From Nocardioides sp. (GTDB lineage: Bacteria; Actinomycetota; Actinomycetes; Propionibacteriales; Nocardioidaceae): a stretch of DNA of 36,402 nt. Shown here one piece after another: positions 6,319 through 15,008 of this stretch. A model generated the notes under the pieces. The model did no database searches, had not been told where the DNA came from, and saw only the letters and a program-made list of their open reading frames with translations. The stretch is from the NCBI GenBank assembly GCA_026786275.1, contig JAJAYJ010000054.1, positions 1 through 36,402 on the forward strand. Reading direction: 5' to 3'. Position 1 is the stretch's first letter. Every line of letters starts with the position of its first letter. The translations under genes were made by a program, and so were the position numbers.

Positions 6319-8928
6319 ATGACGATGACGGCCGCGCCGGCTACCCCCGACGGGCTGACCACGGCCGAGGTGGCACGCCAGCGCGCGCAGGACGGTGCCA
6401 ACGTCGTGCCGCAGCGTCGACGTACGCCGGCCTGGCGCTCGCTGCTCGCCGAGCTGACGCACTTCTTCGCCGGCATGCTCTGGGTCGCTGCGGCGCTGGC
6501 CCTGGTCGCGGGCATGGTCTCGCTCGCGGTCGCCATCGTGCTGATCGTGCTGCTGAACGCGGTGTTCGCCTTCGCCCAGGAGCACAAGGCCGACCGGGCC
6601 GCCGAGCAGCTGGTTGCGATGATGCCCGCCTCGACCCGGGTCCGCCGGGACGGCCGCACCGTCAGCGTCGAGGTCGCCGACCTGGTCCGCGGTGACGTCG
6701 TGCTGCTGGCCGCGGGCGACCGGATCGGTGCCGACCTGCGGCTCACCGACTCCCACGAGCTGACGGTGGACGAGTCCATGCTCACCGGGGAGAGCATGCC
6801 GGCGTCGCGGGCGAGCGGCAGCGACGTCAGTGCCGGCACGTTCGCGGTGCAGGGCGACGCGATGGGCGTGGTGACGGCGACCGGGGCCCGGACCACGCTG
6901 GCTGGGATCGCGGCCCTGACGGCCGACGCCGCGAGGCCACCGAGTCCGCTGTCGGTGCAGCTGCACAGGCTGGTCCTCGTGGTCGCCGCCATCGCGGTGA
7001 CCACGGGGGTGCTGCTCTCCGGGGTTTCCGTGCTCCTGGGGCTCAGCCTGACCTCGGCGCTCCTGCTCGGGGTGGGCGTGATGGTGGCGCTCGTACCCGA
7101 GGGACTGCTTCCCACGGTGACGCTGTCGCTCGCGCGGGGTGCGCAGAGCATGGCCCGCGACCACGCCCTCGTCCGTCGCCTCGAGGCCGTCGAGACCCTC
7201 GGCGCCACGACCTTCATCTGCACCGACAAGACCGGGACCATCACCCGCAACGAGATGTCGGCCGTGGAGGGCTGGACCCCGGCCGGGAGCTTCGCGGTCA
7301 GCGGGACGGGCTATGCCCCCGAGGGGCACGTCGAGGCGGCGCCCGAGGTGCGGCTGCTCGCCACCGCCGCCGCGACCGGTGCCCTGGCCTGCGCCACCGG
7401 ACGCTCCCGGCACAGCGATGAGGGGTGGGTTGCCGAGGGCGACCCGATGGACGCGGCGCTCGACGCCTTCGCGCACCGACTCGACCTGCCCGAGGAGGCC
7501 CGGGTCACCGCCTCGGTCCGGCTGCCGTTCACCTCGGCGGCGATGTCGAGCGCGGCCCTCGTGGCCGGCTCGGCCTACGTGATGGGCGCGCCCGAGGCTC
7601 TGCTCCCGCGGTGCCGGACCACGGCTGCGGGGGCAGGCCAGGTCGAGGCCGCGCACCAGCAGCTGACGCAGATGTCGGCGCGAGGTCGCCGGGTGATCGC
7701 GGTGGCCCGGGCGATCGGGCCGGTGGGGGTCGCCTCCGAGGTGGCGCTGGGCGCGGCGATGCTCGGAGAGCTGGAGCTGCTCGCCCTCGTCGGGCTCCGC
7801 GACCCCCCGCGAGACGACGTGGCGGCCGCGGTGGCGTTGTGTCGCCGCGCGGGGATCCGGCTGGCCATGATCACCGGTGACAGCGCGGTGACCGGGGCCG
7901 CCATCGCGACCGAGGTCGGTCTGCTCGGCCCGGCGGGCGTGGTCGTGGAGGGTGCCGACCTGCCCACCGGTGACGCCGAGGTCGCCGCGCTGCTGGACCG
8001 CGAGGACGGCGCGGTCGTGGCCCGGGTGACGCCCTCCGACAAGCTCCGGATCGCGCGTGCGCTGCGCACCCACGGCCACGTCGTGGCGATGACCGGCGAC
8101 GGCGTCAACGACGCCGCCGCGCTCCGGGAGGCCGACGTCGGCATCGCGATGGGCCGCTCCGGCAGCGACGTCGCCCGCGAGGCGGCCGACCTGGTGCTGC
8201 TCAACGACAGCTTCGCCACGATCCCGAAGGCCGTGCAGCTGGGGCGGGGCACCTTCGCCAACATCCGCCGGTTCCTGACCTACCACCTCACCGACAACGT
8301 GGCCGAGCTGGTGCCCTTCGTGCTCTGGGCGGTCACGGGCAGCGAGATCCCGCTGGCGATCGGGGTGCTGCAGGTTCTCGCGCTGGACATCGGCACCGAC
8401 ATGCTGCCGGCGCTGGCGCTCGGTGCGGAGCCCGCCAACGAACGCACCATGACCGGGCCCCGCCGTACGCCCGACGTGGTCGACGCCTCGCTGCTGCGCC
8501 GCAGCCTGCTCGTGCTCGGCCCGACCGAGGCGCTGCTCTCGATGGGCGCGTTCTTCGCCGTCCTGACCTCCGGCGGCTGGCACTACGGCGACCAGGCGCC
8601 CACGGCCCTGATCGCCGTCGCGTCCGGGTCGGCCTTCGCGGTGATCGCGGTGGCCCAGATGGTCAACGCGTTCGTGTGCCGCAGCGAGACCCGGCCGGTG
8701 TGGAGGCTGGACCCGCGCCGCAATCCGTGGGTGCTCGCCGCCGTGGGGGTCGAGATGGTGCTGCTGGTGGCGTTCCTGGGGGTCCCGTGGATCGCCGACG
8801 AGCTCGGTGGTTCCTGGCCCTCGGGTACCGGGTGGCTCTTCTGCCTCGGCGCCGTCGTCGTCCTGCCGCTGGTCGACGCCGCCCACAAGGGCCTCGTGCG
8901 CGGGCGCAGACGGGCCCAAAGCCTCTGA
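6319..8928 (+). CDS. P2-type cation-transporting ATPase
   Basis: 869 aa with complete catalytic machinery. The actuator motif LTGES has its Thr at residue 156, the phosphorylation motif CTDKTGT has Asp303, and the hinge motif MTGDGVNDAAAL starts at residue 591. The helix-4 motif is VALVPEGLLPTVTLSLA, of the Ca2+/Na+,K+-type P2 class rather than the CPx heavy-metal class. There is no N-terminal metal-binding domain. Helices 5-10 are present, including YHLTDNVAELVPFVLW. The ion is unassigned. M. tuberculosis CtpF (Rv1997), a DosR-regulon P2 ATPase of similar length, is a plausible counterpart. AGGAAGG precedes the ATG at 6319. The downstream stress-protein gene, 32 bp away, is probably co-transcribed. 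Confidence 0.93.
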   Translation: MTMTAAPATPDGLTTAEVARQRAQDGANVVPQRRRTPAWRSLLAELTHFFAGMLWVAAALALVAGMVSLAVAIVLIVLLNAVFAFAQEHKADRAAEQLVAMMPASTRVRRDGRTVSVEVADLVRGDVVLLAAGDRIGADLRLTDSHELTVDESMLTGESMPASRASGSDVSAGTFAVQGDAMGVVTATGARTTLAGIAALTADAARPPSPLSVQLHRLVLVVAAIAVTTGVLLSGVSVLLGLSLTSALLLGVGVMVALVPEGLLPTVTLSLARGAQSMARDHALVRRLEAVETLGATTFICTDKTGTITRNEMSAVEGWTPAGSFAVSGTGYAPEGHVEAAPEVRLLATAAATGALACATGRSRHSDEGWVAEGDPMDAALDAFAHRLDLPEEARVTASVRLPFTSAAMSSAALVAGSAYVMGAPEALLPRCRTTAAGAGQVEAAHQQLTQMSARGRRVIAVARAIGPVGVASEVALGAAMLGELELLALVGLRDPPRDDVAAAVALCRRAGIRLAMITGDSAVTGAAIATEVGLLGPAGVVVEGADLPTGDAEVAALLDREDGAVVARVTPSDKLRIARALRTHGHVVAMTGDGVNDAAALREADVGIAMGRSGSDVAREAADLVLLNDSFATIPKAVQLGRGTFANIRRFLTYHLTDNVAELVPFVLWAVTGSEIPLAIGVLQVLALDIGTDMLPALALGAEPANERTMTGPRRTPDVVDASLLRRSLLVLGPTEALLSMGAFFAVLTSGGWHYGDQAPTALIAVASGSAFAVIAVAQMVNAFVCRSETRPVWRLDPRRNPWVLAAVGVEMVLLVAFLGVPWIADELGGSWPSGTGWLFCLGAVVVLPLVDAAHKGLVRGRRRAQSL

Positions 8929-8960
8929 CCGCAACGCTCGGCGTGGGGCAGCGTCAGAGC

Positions 8961-9872
8961 ATGACCAGCATCAGCGGGCACAGCATCGGCAGCCAAGGCA
9001 TGGTGGGCGGCATCGACGGGGCGGCCGCTAGCGACGAAGCGCTCGCGTGGGCCACAGAGGAGGCCGTGCGCCGAGACCTCACCCTGCACTGCTTCGGGGC
9101 CAGCGAGCGGGAGGTCCCCTTCCCGGGCGACGAGCTCGTGCTGCCGCACCACTTCTCGTTCGGCAGCCCCGACCGGACCGCGGAGCTGGTCGCTGACGCC
9201 GTCGCCACCGCGCAGCGGGCCTCACCCCGGCTCGAGGTCACCTCGCAGGTGGTGGCCGGGTTCGCCGCGGCCACCCTGGTCGCGCTGTCCGTGCATGCCG
9301 ACACGATTGTGATCGGCAACCGGGGCCACGGCGTCCTGGCCGCGGCGCTGATGGGTTCGGTCGCCACCCAGGTGACCACGCACGCTCGGTGCCCGGTCGT
9401 GGTCGTGCGTGAGCCGGAGCCGATGCCCTCGGGGCTGGACGGGGTCGTCATCGGGGTCGACACCGGGTCCACCTCCAAGCCGGCCCTGGCCTATGCCTTC
9501 CAGCAGGCCTCCGACCGGGGGTGCCGCCTCGACGTGGTGCACGTGTGGTGGAGCACCGTGCCCACGGGTCTGACCGACGACGTCCGCCGCGACCAGGTCA
9601 CCCGCCAGGAGGTGGGTCTCGCCAAGATGCTGGCCGGGTGGACCGAGAAGTACCCGGATGTCGCCGTCCACCGCCACCTGCCGATCGGACCCACGGTCAA
9701 CACCCTGGTCGAGGAGTCGTTGCAGTCCCAGCTGCTGGTGGTGGGCAGCCGGGGACGCGGCGGGTTCCGCCGCCTGCTGCTGGGCTCGGTCGGGCAGGGC
9801 GTGCTGCAGCACGCACGCTGCCCGGTCGCGGTGGTGCCGACCGGGACGCTCGAGGACCGCGCACGGTCCTGA
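8961..9872 (+). CDS. Tandem-domain universal stress protein (UspA family)
   Basis: 303 aa with two Usp domains. Domain 1 starts at MVGGIDGAAASDEAL and ends with the nucleotide-binding motif GNRGHGVLAAALMGS-x10-CPVVVV. Domain 2 starts at VVIGVDTGSTSKPAL and ends with GSRGRGGFRRLLLGS-x10-CPVAVVP. Both carry the G-2X-G-9X-G(S/T) ATP-binding signature. Tandem Usp proteins such as Rv2005c and Rv2623 are typical DosR-regulon members. The ATG at 8961 lacks a strong ribosome site; an internal ATG at 9000 would trim 13 residues and still keep domain 1. It follows the ATPase closely and converges with the Pat gene. Confidence 0.93.
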   Translation: MTSISGHSIGSQGMVGGIDGAAASDEALAWATEEAVRRDLTLHCFGASEREVPFPGDELVLPHHFSFGSPDRTAELVADAVATAQRASPRLEVTSQVVAGFAAATLVALSVHADTIVIGNRGHGVLAAALMGSVATQVTTHARCPVVVVREPEPMPSGLDGVVIGVDTGSTSKPALAYAFQQASDRGCRLDVVHVWWSTVPTGLTDDVRRDQVTRQEVGLAKMLAGWTEKYPDVAVHRHLPIGPTVNTLVEESLQSQLLVVGSRGRGGFRRLLLGSVGQGVLQHARCPVAVVPTGTLEDRARS

Positions 9873-9888
9873 ACCGGGCCGGTCCCGC

Positions 9889-12363
9889 TCAGTGCGGCAC
9901 GCGCAGGCTGCGCGGCACCCCGGCGTCGGCGTGTGCCGGTGGGCCCAGCCGGACCCGGACGTCGAGCACGTCGACCGCACCGACCGCACTGACCTCGTCG
10001 ACCCTGTCGGCCTCGCCGACCTCACCCAGGTGGGCCTGGAGCTCGAGACCGACGACCCGAGCCACCTCGGTGACGAGCTGACCGGCGCCTTGGACGAGCT
10101 GCTGCAGGCCCCCGACGTCGACCGGCAGCTCCCGGGCTGAGTCGTTCGCGAGCGCACCGAGCGCACGCTCGACCGCCGCCGGGTCCAGGGGCAGCAGCAG
10201 CAGGACCGGGTCGACCTGGCCGTTTACCAGGCTCAGGGTCGCTCCGAGGGCGGCGTCCTCGACCAGTCGCAACTCGACGGCCTGGCCCGGACCTGCTGTG
10301 CCCGGGCCGGTGGAGGCCTCGCGCGGCACCAACCCGTACGGGCCGAGCAGGGCCACCGCAGCACCCCCGGTCAGCCAGCCGTCAGCCAGGTCGTGGGTGA
10401 GTGCGTTGGCGGCGTGGGCCCGTGCCTCGTCCGGTGCCACCGGCTCCACGGGAGGTACGGCGAGCCACTCGGCGTACCGGCACACCCGGGCCAGCGCCTC
10501 GATCGCCGCGTGCATGGTGGGCAGCTCGGTAAGACCCGCAGGAGCGCGCCGTGCCACGGGTGCGCCGATGCTGACCAGCAGCACCGGGAGCTGCGGTGCC
10601 GTGCCGCGGGCCTCGCCCAGGGCCTGCTCGAGCGGTGCCGGATCACCGACCCGGGTCGCCACCAGCACCACCAGCAGCGCGTCGACCTCCCCGGAGGCCA
10701 GCACCTCGGTCACCGCGGTCTTGACCAGGCTCGACGTGGCCCCCGCTCCGAGGTCGACCGGGTTGCCGGCGCCGGCGAGCGCGGGGGATGCCGCCTGCAA
10801 TCGTCGCTGCAGGCCGGGGGAGAGCTCGGGCACGACCAGGCCGGCCCGGTCGGCGGCGTCGGCGGCCAGCACCCCCATGCCGCCGGCGTTGCTGAGCACC
10901 GCGATCCGGCGTCCGGCCGGCAGGGGCTGCCCGGCCAGCACGAGAGCCGTCTCCGCGAGCTCCTCGGCACTGTGGCAGGCGATCACGCCGCTGTGCTCGA
11001 CCAGAGCCTCGACGGTCCGCGCGGAGAGAGCCGAGGGGCCGGAGGCCGCCGCGGTGTGGGAGACGCCGGCTCGGCGACCACCGGTCGAGCTGCCGCCCAG
11101 CACCACCAGGACCGGCTTGACCCGGGCGAACCGGCGCGCCAGCCGGGCGAACTTGGGGGCGTTGCCGAGGGACTCCAGGTAGAGCGCGGCCCCGGTGACC
11201 CCGGGGTCGTGCATCCAGGCCGAGAGCAGGTCGTTGCCCGAGACGTCGGCCTTGTTGCCCAGCGAGACGAAGGAGTGCACGCCCAAGCCGAGACGGAGCG
11301 CCACGTCGAGCAGGACGATGCCGACGCCACCGGACTGCGAGGCCACCGCCAGCCCGCCCGGTGGCGGGATCAGGCTCGTGAAGGTCGCGTTCAGGCGCAC
11401 CTGCGGATCGTTCACGAGCACACCCAGGCAGTTGGGTCCGATCAGGCGCACGCTGTGTGCGCGCGCGTGCCTCACCAGTTGGTGCTGCAGGCGGGCCCCG
11501 GCGGGCCCGATCTCCTCGAAGCCGGAGGAGATGACCACGACCGTCGAGGCACCGGCGGTGACGGCGTCCTCCAGCACGGCCAGCACCCCCGCCGCGGGCA
11601 CGACGATGACGACGAGGTCGAGGTGGCCGGGCACGTCCACCAGGCGCGGGTAGGTCGGGACGCCGGCCAGCACGACGCCGCTCGGATGGATCGCGACGAC
11701 CTGCCCGGTGAAGCCCCCTTCCACGATCGAGGCCAGCACCGCGCTGCCGATGCCGTCGCCGTGCCGGCTGGCCCCCACGACGGCGACCACCTGCGGGGCC
11801 GCCAACGCAGCCAGCGAGCGGGCCTCCGAGCTGCTCTCACGGGCGTCGGCGGCCGCCACCGCACGAGCGGAGGCCGTCGTCGACATCTCGACGTCGGTGA
11901 CGCCCTGGCTGGTGGTCCGCCCCAGGTGGAAGCCGGCCGCGGTGAAGACCCGCAGCATCGCGACGTTCTCGCCCAGCACCTCAGCGGTGAAGCGGGTCAT
12001 GCCGCGGTCGCGACCCGCCGCGGCCAGGTGCTCGAGCAGCAGGATCCCGACCCCGTGGCCGCGGTGCGCGTCGTCGACGAGGAAGGCGACCTCCGCGGCG
12101 TCCTCGAGACGCTCGGCCGTGGCCAGGGCCACGATCTGGTCCCGCACGAGAGCCACCAGCGCGATCTCTGCCCCGGCGTCGGAGAAGAGGTGCTCGACGT
12201 ACCACCGACCGGCGGTCCGGCCACTGGAGAAGAACCGCAGCCGGAAGCTGGCGTCGGACACGCCGTCGTGCAGCGCCTCGACCGCCGGTCGGTCGGTGGC
12301 CAGCAACGGCCTGATCACGGCGATGGTGCCGTCGGCGAGCAGGACCTCCGAGGCCGCTCTCAC
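9889..12363 (-). CDS. Pat-type protein lysine acetyltransferase (N-terminal GNAT + NDP-forming acyl-CoA synthetase-like)
   Basis: 824 aa, starting at GTG 12363, which overlaps the upstream stop (GTGA). An N-terminal GNAT domain (about 1-165) has the acetyl-CoA loop DDAHRGHGVGILLLEHL. It is followed by an ADP-forming acyl-CoA synthetase-like region with VVAVVGASRHGDGIG (CoA-binding Rossmann domain), GPNCLGVL, SQSGGVG, SLGNKADVSGNDLL and the phospho-His region RRAGVSHTAAASG. GNAT-first order is the Streptomyces SlPatA arrangement; Salmonella Pat has the reverse. These enzymes acetylate and silence AMP-forming acyl-CoA synthetases. The terminal ATP-grasp part is short: YGLVPREAS runs almost directly into VELRLVEDAALGA, and the usual lysine-containing (Y/F)PVVLK and HK-x-(D/E)-x-GGV segments are absent. 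Synthetase activity is therefore unlikely. Confidence 0.88.
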   Translation of the reverse strand: MRAASEVLLADGTIAVIRPLLATDRPAVEALHDGVSDASFRLRFFSSGRTAGRWYVEHLFSDAGAEIALVALVRDQIVALATAERLEDAAEVAFLVDDAHRGHGVGILLLEHLAAAGRDRGMTRFTAEVLGENVAMLRVFTAAGFHLGRTTSQGVTDVEMSTTASARAVAAADARESSSEARSLAALAAPQVVAVVGASRHGDGIGSAVLASIVEGGFTGQVVAIHPSGVVLAGVPTYPRLVDVPGHLDLVVIVVPAAGVLAVLEDAVTAGASTVVVISSGFEEIGPAGARLQHQLVRHARAHSVRLIGPNCLGVLVNDPQVRLNATFTSLIPPPGGLAVASQSGGVGIVLLDVALRLGLGVHSFVSLGNKADVSGNDLLSAWMHDPGVTGAALYLESLGNAPKFARLARRFARVKPVLVVLGGSSTGGRRAGVSHTAAASGPSALSARTVEALVEHSGVIACHSAEELAETALVLAGQPLPAGRRIAVLSNAGGMGVLAADAADRAGLVVPELSPGLQRRLQAASPALAGAGNPVDLGAGATSSLVKTAVTEVLASGEVDALLVVLVATRVGDPAPLEQALGEARGTAPQLPVLLVSIGAPVARRAPAGLTELPTMHAAIEALARVCRYAEWLAVPPVEPVAPDEARAHAANALTHDLADGWLTGGAAVALLGPYGLVPREASTGPGTAGPGQAVELRLVEDAALGATLSLVNGQVDPVLLLLPLDPAAVERALGALANDSARELPVDVGGLQQLVQGAGQLVTEVARVVGLELQAHLGEVGEADRVDEVSAVGAVDVLDVRVRLGPPAHADAGVPRSLRVPH

Positions 12364-13844
12364 GGCACCTGGCTGACGGCGGCCCGGATCGGCGCGGGCG
12401 CGCAGAGCACCAGGGACGCCTCGGCGAGCGACTGCTCTCTGCTGCCGGTCGTCTCGACGACGGTGGCCGAGGGCCAGCCGTGCTCGCGTTCGGCCAGCCG
12501 CGCGGCAATCACCTCGTCGGCGTCGGAAGGCCCGGCCCGGCGGGCGCGCATCCGGGCGGCGGCCGTCGCCGCGGGGGCATAGCAACGGAGCTCGACCAGG
12601 TCGGCGCAGGCCGTGCCCGCGAGCTCGCCGGCGGCGACCCGGTGCTGCTCGTCGGTCCACGACGCGTCCAGGACGACGGACTCGCCGCGGGCCAGCAGCA
12701 GGCCGGCCCGCCGGAGCAGCTCGGCGTACGTCGCGGTGGTCCGGGCCGGGGTGTAGAGGCCCTTCCCGTAGGCCGCCGCGGCCGGGCTGTCCGGTGTCAT
12801 CCCGGCCAGCTCCTTGCGCACCCGGTCGCTGCTGAGCAGGACGTAGCCGTGCTCGTCGGCCAGCAGCCCGGCGAGGGTGGACTTGCCGGTGCCGGGCAGG
12901 CCACCCACCAGCACCAGCCGGACCGATCCGAGCCTCAGGTGGCGCAGCGCGATGGTGGTGAAGGCGTCGGCCGAACCGACCGACTCGGCATCACCCTGCG
13001 CAGCCCGAAGGCACGCCACCTTGGCCCGCACGAAGGCGCGGTAGGCGATGTAGTGGTGGCGCAGCGAGTCGGGGGCTGGGTCACCGGTGAACTCGACGTA
13101 GGAGGCCAAGAAGTCGCGTCCGAGCTGCTCGGCGCCGAGGTGCTCGAGGTCCATGGCCAGGAAGGCGGCGTCGTCGAGCTGGTCGACGTGGCGCAGGGCG
13201 TCGTCGAACTCCAGGCAGTCCAGAGCACGGGGACCGTCGGGCAGGCAGAACACGTCATCGGCCTGCAGGTCACCGTGCCCGTCGACGACGTAGCCGTCGG
13301 CGATCCGCTGCTCCAGGAGCTCCTCACGACCCACCAGGAAGCGCTCGACCAGCTGCGTGAGCTGATCGAGCGCCCCGGGGCTGCCGGCGTCCAGTGGGTT
13401 GCCGAGCTCTCGGACCTGCGCGATGCTGTCGCGCCAGCGCCGACGCAGGGCGTCTCGGCCCGCTTCGCGCCGCAGCAACGGGTCGGCCGCCGACCGGGTG
13501 TGGAACGCGGCGAGGTCGCGGGCGAGCTCGCGCAGGGCGCCGCCCACCGGTGCGCCCCGCGTCACCAGGTCAGAGAGCCGGCGGTCCTCGGGCATCCGGC
13601 GCATCACCACCGCCGTCTCGGGCGGCCGGTCGGGCTGATCGAGGTGGCCCAGGCCCAGGTAGACGTCCGGTGCCATCCGCCGGTTGAGCTCGAGCTCGCG
13701 CACGCAGGCCGCCTCGCGACGCTCCCGGGTGCTGAAGTCGAGGAAGCCCAGGTCGACCGGCTTCTTGATCTTGTAGGCCCGGTCGCCCATCAGCACCACG
13801 ACGGCGGCGTGGGTCTCCCGGATCGCGGCGTCCATCGGGCTCAC
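12360..13844 (-). CDS. Bifunctional aminoglycoside-phosphotransferase-like / P-loop kinase protein (Rv2004c type)
   Basis: 494 aa from GTG 13844, which overlaps the upstream stop (GTGA); an ATG three codons in (13835) is the alternative. The N-terminal ~320 residues look like the APH/choline-kinase fold, with KIKKPVDLGFLDFSTRERR, a catalytic loop HGDLQADDVF and LDCLEFDDALRHVD. The C-terminal ~170 residues are a P-loop kinase domain with LVGGLPGTGKSTLAGLLA (Walker A), SSDRVRKELAG, and VVLDASWTDEQHR. This layout and length match M. tuberculosis Rv2004c, a DosR-regulon protein of unknown substrate. The gene sits between a PPOX gene and pat with 4-bp overlaps on both sides, so the three products are probably made together. 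Confidence 0.87.
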   Translation of the reverse strand: MSPMDAAIRETHAAVVVLMGDRAYKIKKPVDLGFLDFSTRERREAACVRELELNRRMAPDVYLGLGHLDQPDRPPETAVVMRRMPEDRRLSDLVTRGAPVGGALRELARDLAAFHTRSAADPLLRREAGRDALRRRWRDSIAQVRELGNPLDAGSPGALDQLTQLVERFLVGREELLEQRIADGYVVDGHGDLQADDVFCLPDGPRALDCLEFDDALRHVDQLDDAAFLAMDLEHLGAEQLGRDFLASYVEFTGDPAPDSLRHHYIAYRAFVRAKVACLRAAQGDAESVGSADAFTTIALRHLRLGSVRLVLVGGLPGTGKSTLAGLLADEHGYVLLSSDRVRKELAGMTPDSPAAAAYGKGLYTPARTTATYAELLRRAGLLLARGESVVLDASWTDEQHRVAAGELAGTACADLVELRCYAPAATAAARMRARRAGPSDADEVIAARLAEREHGWPSATVVETTGSREQSLAEASLVLCAPAPIRAAVSQVP

Positions 13845-14347
13845 CCGCTGCTGCGCTGGATCGACCCGGGCCCGTGGCCCGGCTCCGGCGCGACGTCGCC
13901 CTGCTTGAGCGCGCGGCCGGTGACCTGACTCGGCGTCAGGCAGAACATCATCGTGCGGGTGCCGTCCGGCCAGGGGGCCGGCCCGGGCCAGGACACCGTC
14001 GACCGGGTGTCCAGCGCGTGCTCGGCCCGGCCGCGGACCAGGACGCTCCACCCGGTGTGTCCGCGAGGCTCGATCTGGTCGATCTCGAAGGCCGCCTGCT
14101 GACCGGGGAGGTGCACGGCCATCTGGTTGTAGGACGCGGTCCGTAGCCAGATCTTGCCGTCCCGGGCCAGGTAGTTGAGAGGCACGATCACCGGAGCGTC
14201 GTGCTCCACGTAGGCCAGCCGGCCGACGCCGTGCTGGCCCAGGTGGGCCCAGCACTCCGCCTCGGACAGCTCGCGCAGCCGGCCGTCGTGCTGCTCCTGC
14301 CCGTGGTGCCGGTCCTCGGGCTGGCCGGCTGTCGGTGTCGCGCTCAT
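13841..14347 (-). CDS. PPOX-fold (pyridoxamine 5'-phosphate oxidase family) protein, operon leader
   Basis: 168 aa. The split-barrel family pattern is clear: LSEAECWAHLGQHGVGRLAYV, VIVPLNYLARDGKIWLRT, AAFEIDQIEPRGHTGWSVLVRGRAE, and the late MMFCLTPSQVTGRAL. It likely binds FMN or F420 as a reductase or ligand protein; the substrate is unknown. The ATG at 14347 is chosen because GGAGGAG sits at normal distance upstream. Its stop overlaps the GTG of the kinase gene. It diverges from another PPOX gene at 14536, with a shared promoter region carrying two DevR-like boxes. Confidence 0.88.
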   Translation of the reverse strand: MSATPTAGQPEDRHHGQEQHDGRLRELSEAECWAHLGQHGVGRLAYVEHDAPVIVPLNYLARDGKIWLRTASYNQMAVHLPGQQAAFEIDQIEPRGHTGWSVLVRGRAEHALDTRSTVSWPGPAPWPDGTRTMMFCLTPSQVTGRALKQGDVAPEPGHGPGSIQRSSG

Positions 14348-14424
14348 CGTGGTCTCCTCCATCCGGCGTGCGGACCCTCTTCCGGGTCGCACCACCAGCA
14401 CACCGCACCCGCAGGTCGTGCGAC

Positions 14425-14439
14425 AGGGGCGAAGGTCCC
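14425..14439 (-). promoter_or_regulatory. DevR-like box for the PPOX-kinase-pat operon
   Basis: On the minus strand the site reads GGGACCTTCGCCCCT, differing at one position from the GGGACCTTCGGCCCT type. It is 78-92 bp upstream of the ATG at 14347. A weak TGTGCT hexamer lies about 33 bp away as a possible -10. Confidence 0.55.
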
Positions 14440-14453
14440 TGCGGCCCACGGCC

Positions 14454-14468
14454 GGGTCCTTCGGCTCT
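14454..14468 (+). promoter_or_regulatory. DevR-like box and -10 for the PPOX gene at 14536
   Basis: The site reads GGGTCCTTCGGCTCT (two differences from the window consensus). Its centre, 14461, is 33 bp upstream of the centre of CAGGAT (14492-14497), a good actinobacterial -10. Transcription would start near 14504, leaving a leader of about 32 nt containing GGACGGAGG before the ATG. Confidence 0.5.
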
Positions 14469-14535
14469 GTGCCAGCGCCGCACTCTGCGAGCAGGATGGG
14501 TGCTCCCTGACTGACGACCCCGGACGGAGGCCCTC

Positions 14536-15000
14536 ATGCCCAGCACTCGCGGCCGCCCCAGCACCACCCGACCCGACTCCTTCGACGTGCTGACGCCCGA
14601 GCGCTGTCTCGGCCTGCTCGCCGTGACCACGGTCGGCCGGGTGGCGTTCGTCGGTGCACACGGCCTGGAGGTGCTGCCGGTCAATTACCGGGTGGTCGGC
14701 GGTCTGGTGATGGTGCGGACCTCGGCACGGGGCACCTTGTCGGAGCTCGCGTCGTACGCCGGCGAGGTCGTCTTCGAGTCTGACTACCACTCGTCGGTGA
14801 CCCGGGAGGGCTGGAGCGTCGTGGTGCGCGCCACCAGCTCGGCCGTGAGCGACCCCGCGGTCCTGGAGGGTCCGGACCTGGCCCGGCTCGTGCCCTGGGC
14901 GATGGGAGTCCACGACCTGCTCCTCGCGCTGCGTCCGCACCAGGTGACCGGTCGCCGGATCTCCTGGCTGGACGCCGACGACGTCGTCATCCCGGACTGA
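14536..15000 (+). CDS. PPOX-fold (pyridoxamine 5'-phosphate oxidase family) protein
   Basis: 154 aa. The family pattern LTPERCLGLLAVTTVGRVAFV, LEVLPVNYRVVGGLVMVRTS, VVFESDYHSSVTREGWSVVVRA and LRPHQVTGRRISW is clear. The third small flavin/F420-type barrel protein in this window, it diverges from its relative at 14347, and the two share the VTGR ending, suggesting an old duplication. The ATG at 14536 has CGGAGG at 14523-14528. A DevR-like box and CAGGAT -10 lie upstream. It converges on cydDC with an 8-bp gap. The specific reaction is unknown. Confidence 0.87.
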   Translation: MPSTRGRPSTTRPDSFDVLTPERCLGLLAVTTVGRVAFVGAHGLEVLPVNYRVVGGLVMVRTSARGTLSELASYAGEVVFESDYHSSVTREGWSVVVRATSSAVSDPAVLEGPDLARLVPWAMGVHDLLLALRPHQVTGRRISWLDADDVVIPD

Positions 15001-15008
15001 GCGGCTCC

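Noticed and set aside
4096..8934. A 1612-codon open frame on the minus strand reading through SulP and antisense to the whole P-type ATPase
   Set aside because: Only the last 579 codons (SulP) show protein family features. The rest is compositionally biased Arg/Gly/His sequence opposite a well-conserved ATPase, a common artefact in GC-rich DNA.
10393..12582. Long plus-strand open frame opposite pat
   Set aside because: Mirror frame of the Pat gene, with no recognisable domain and skewed composition.
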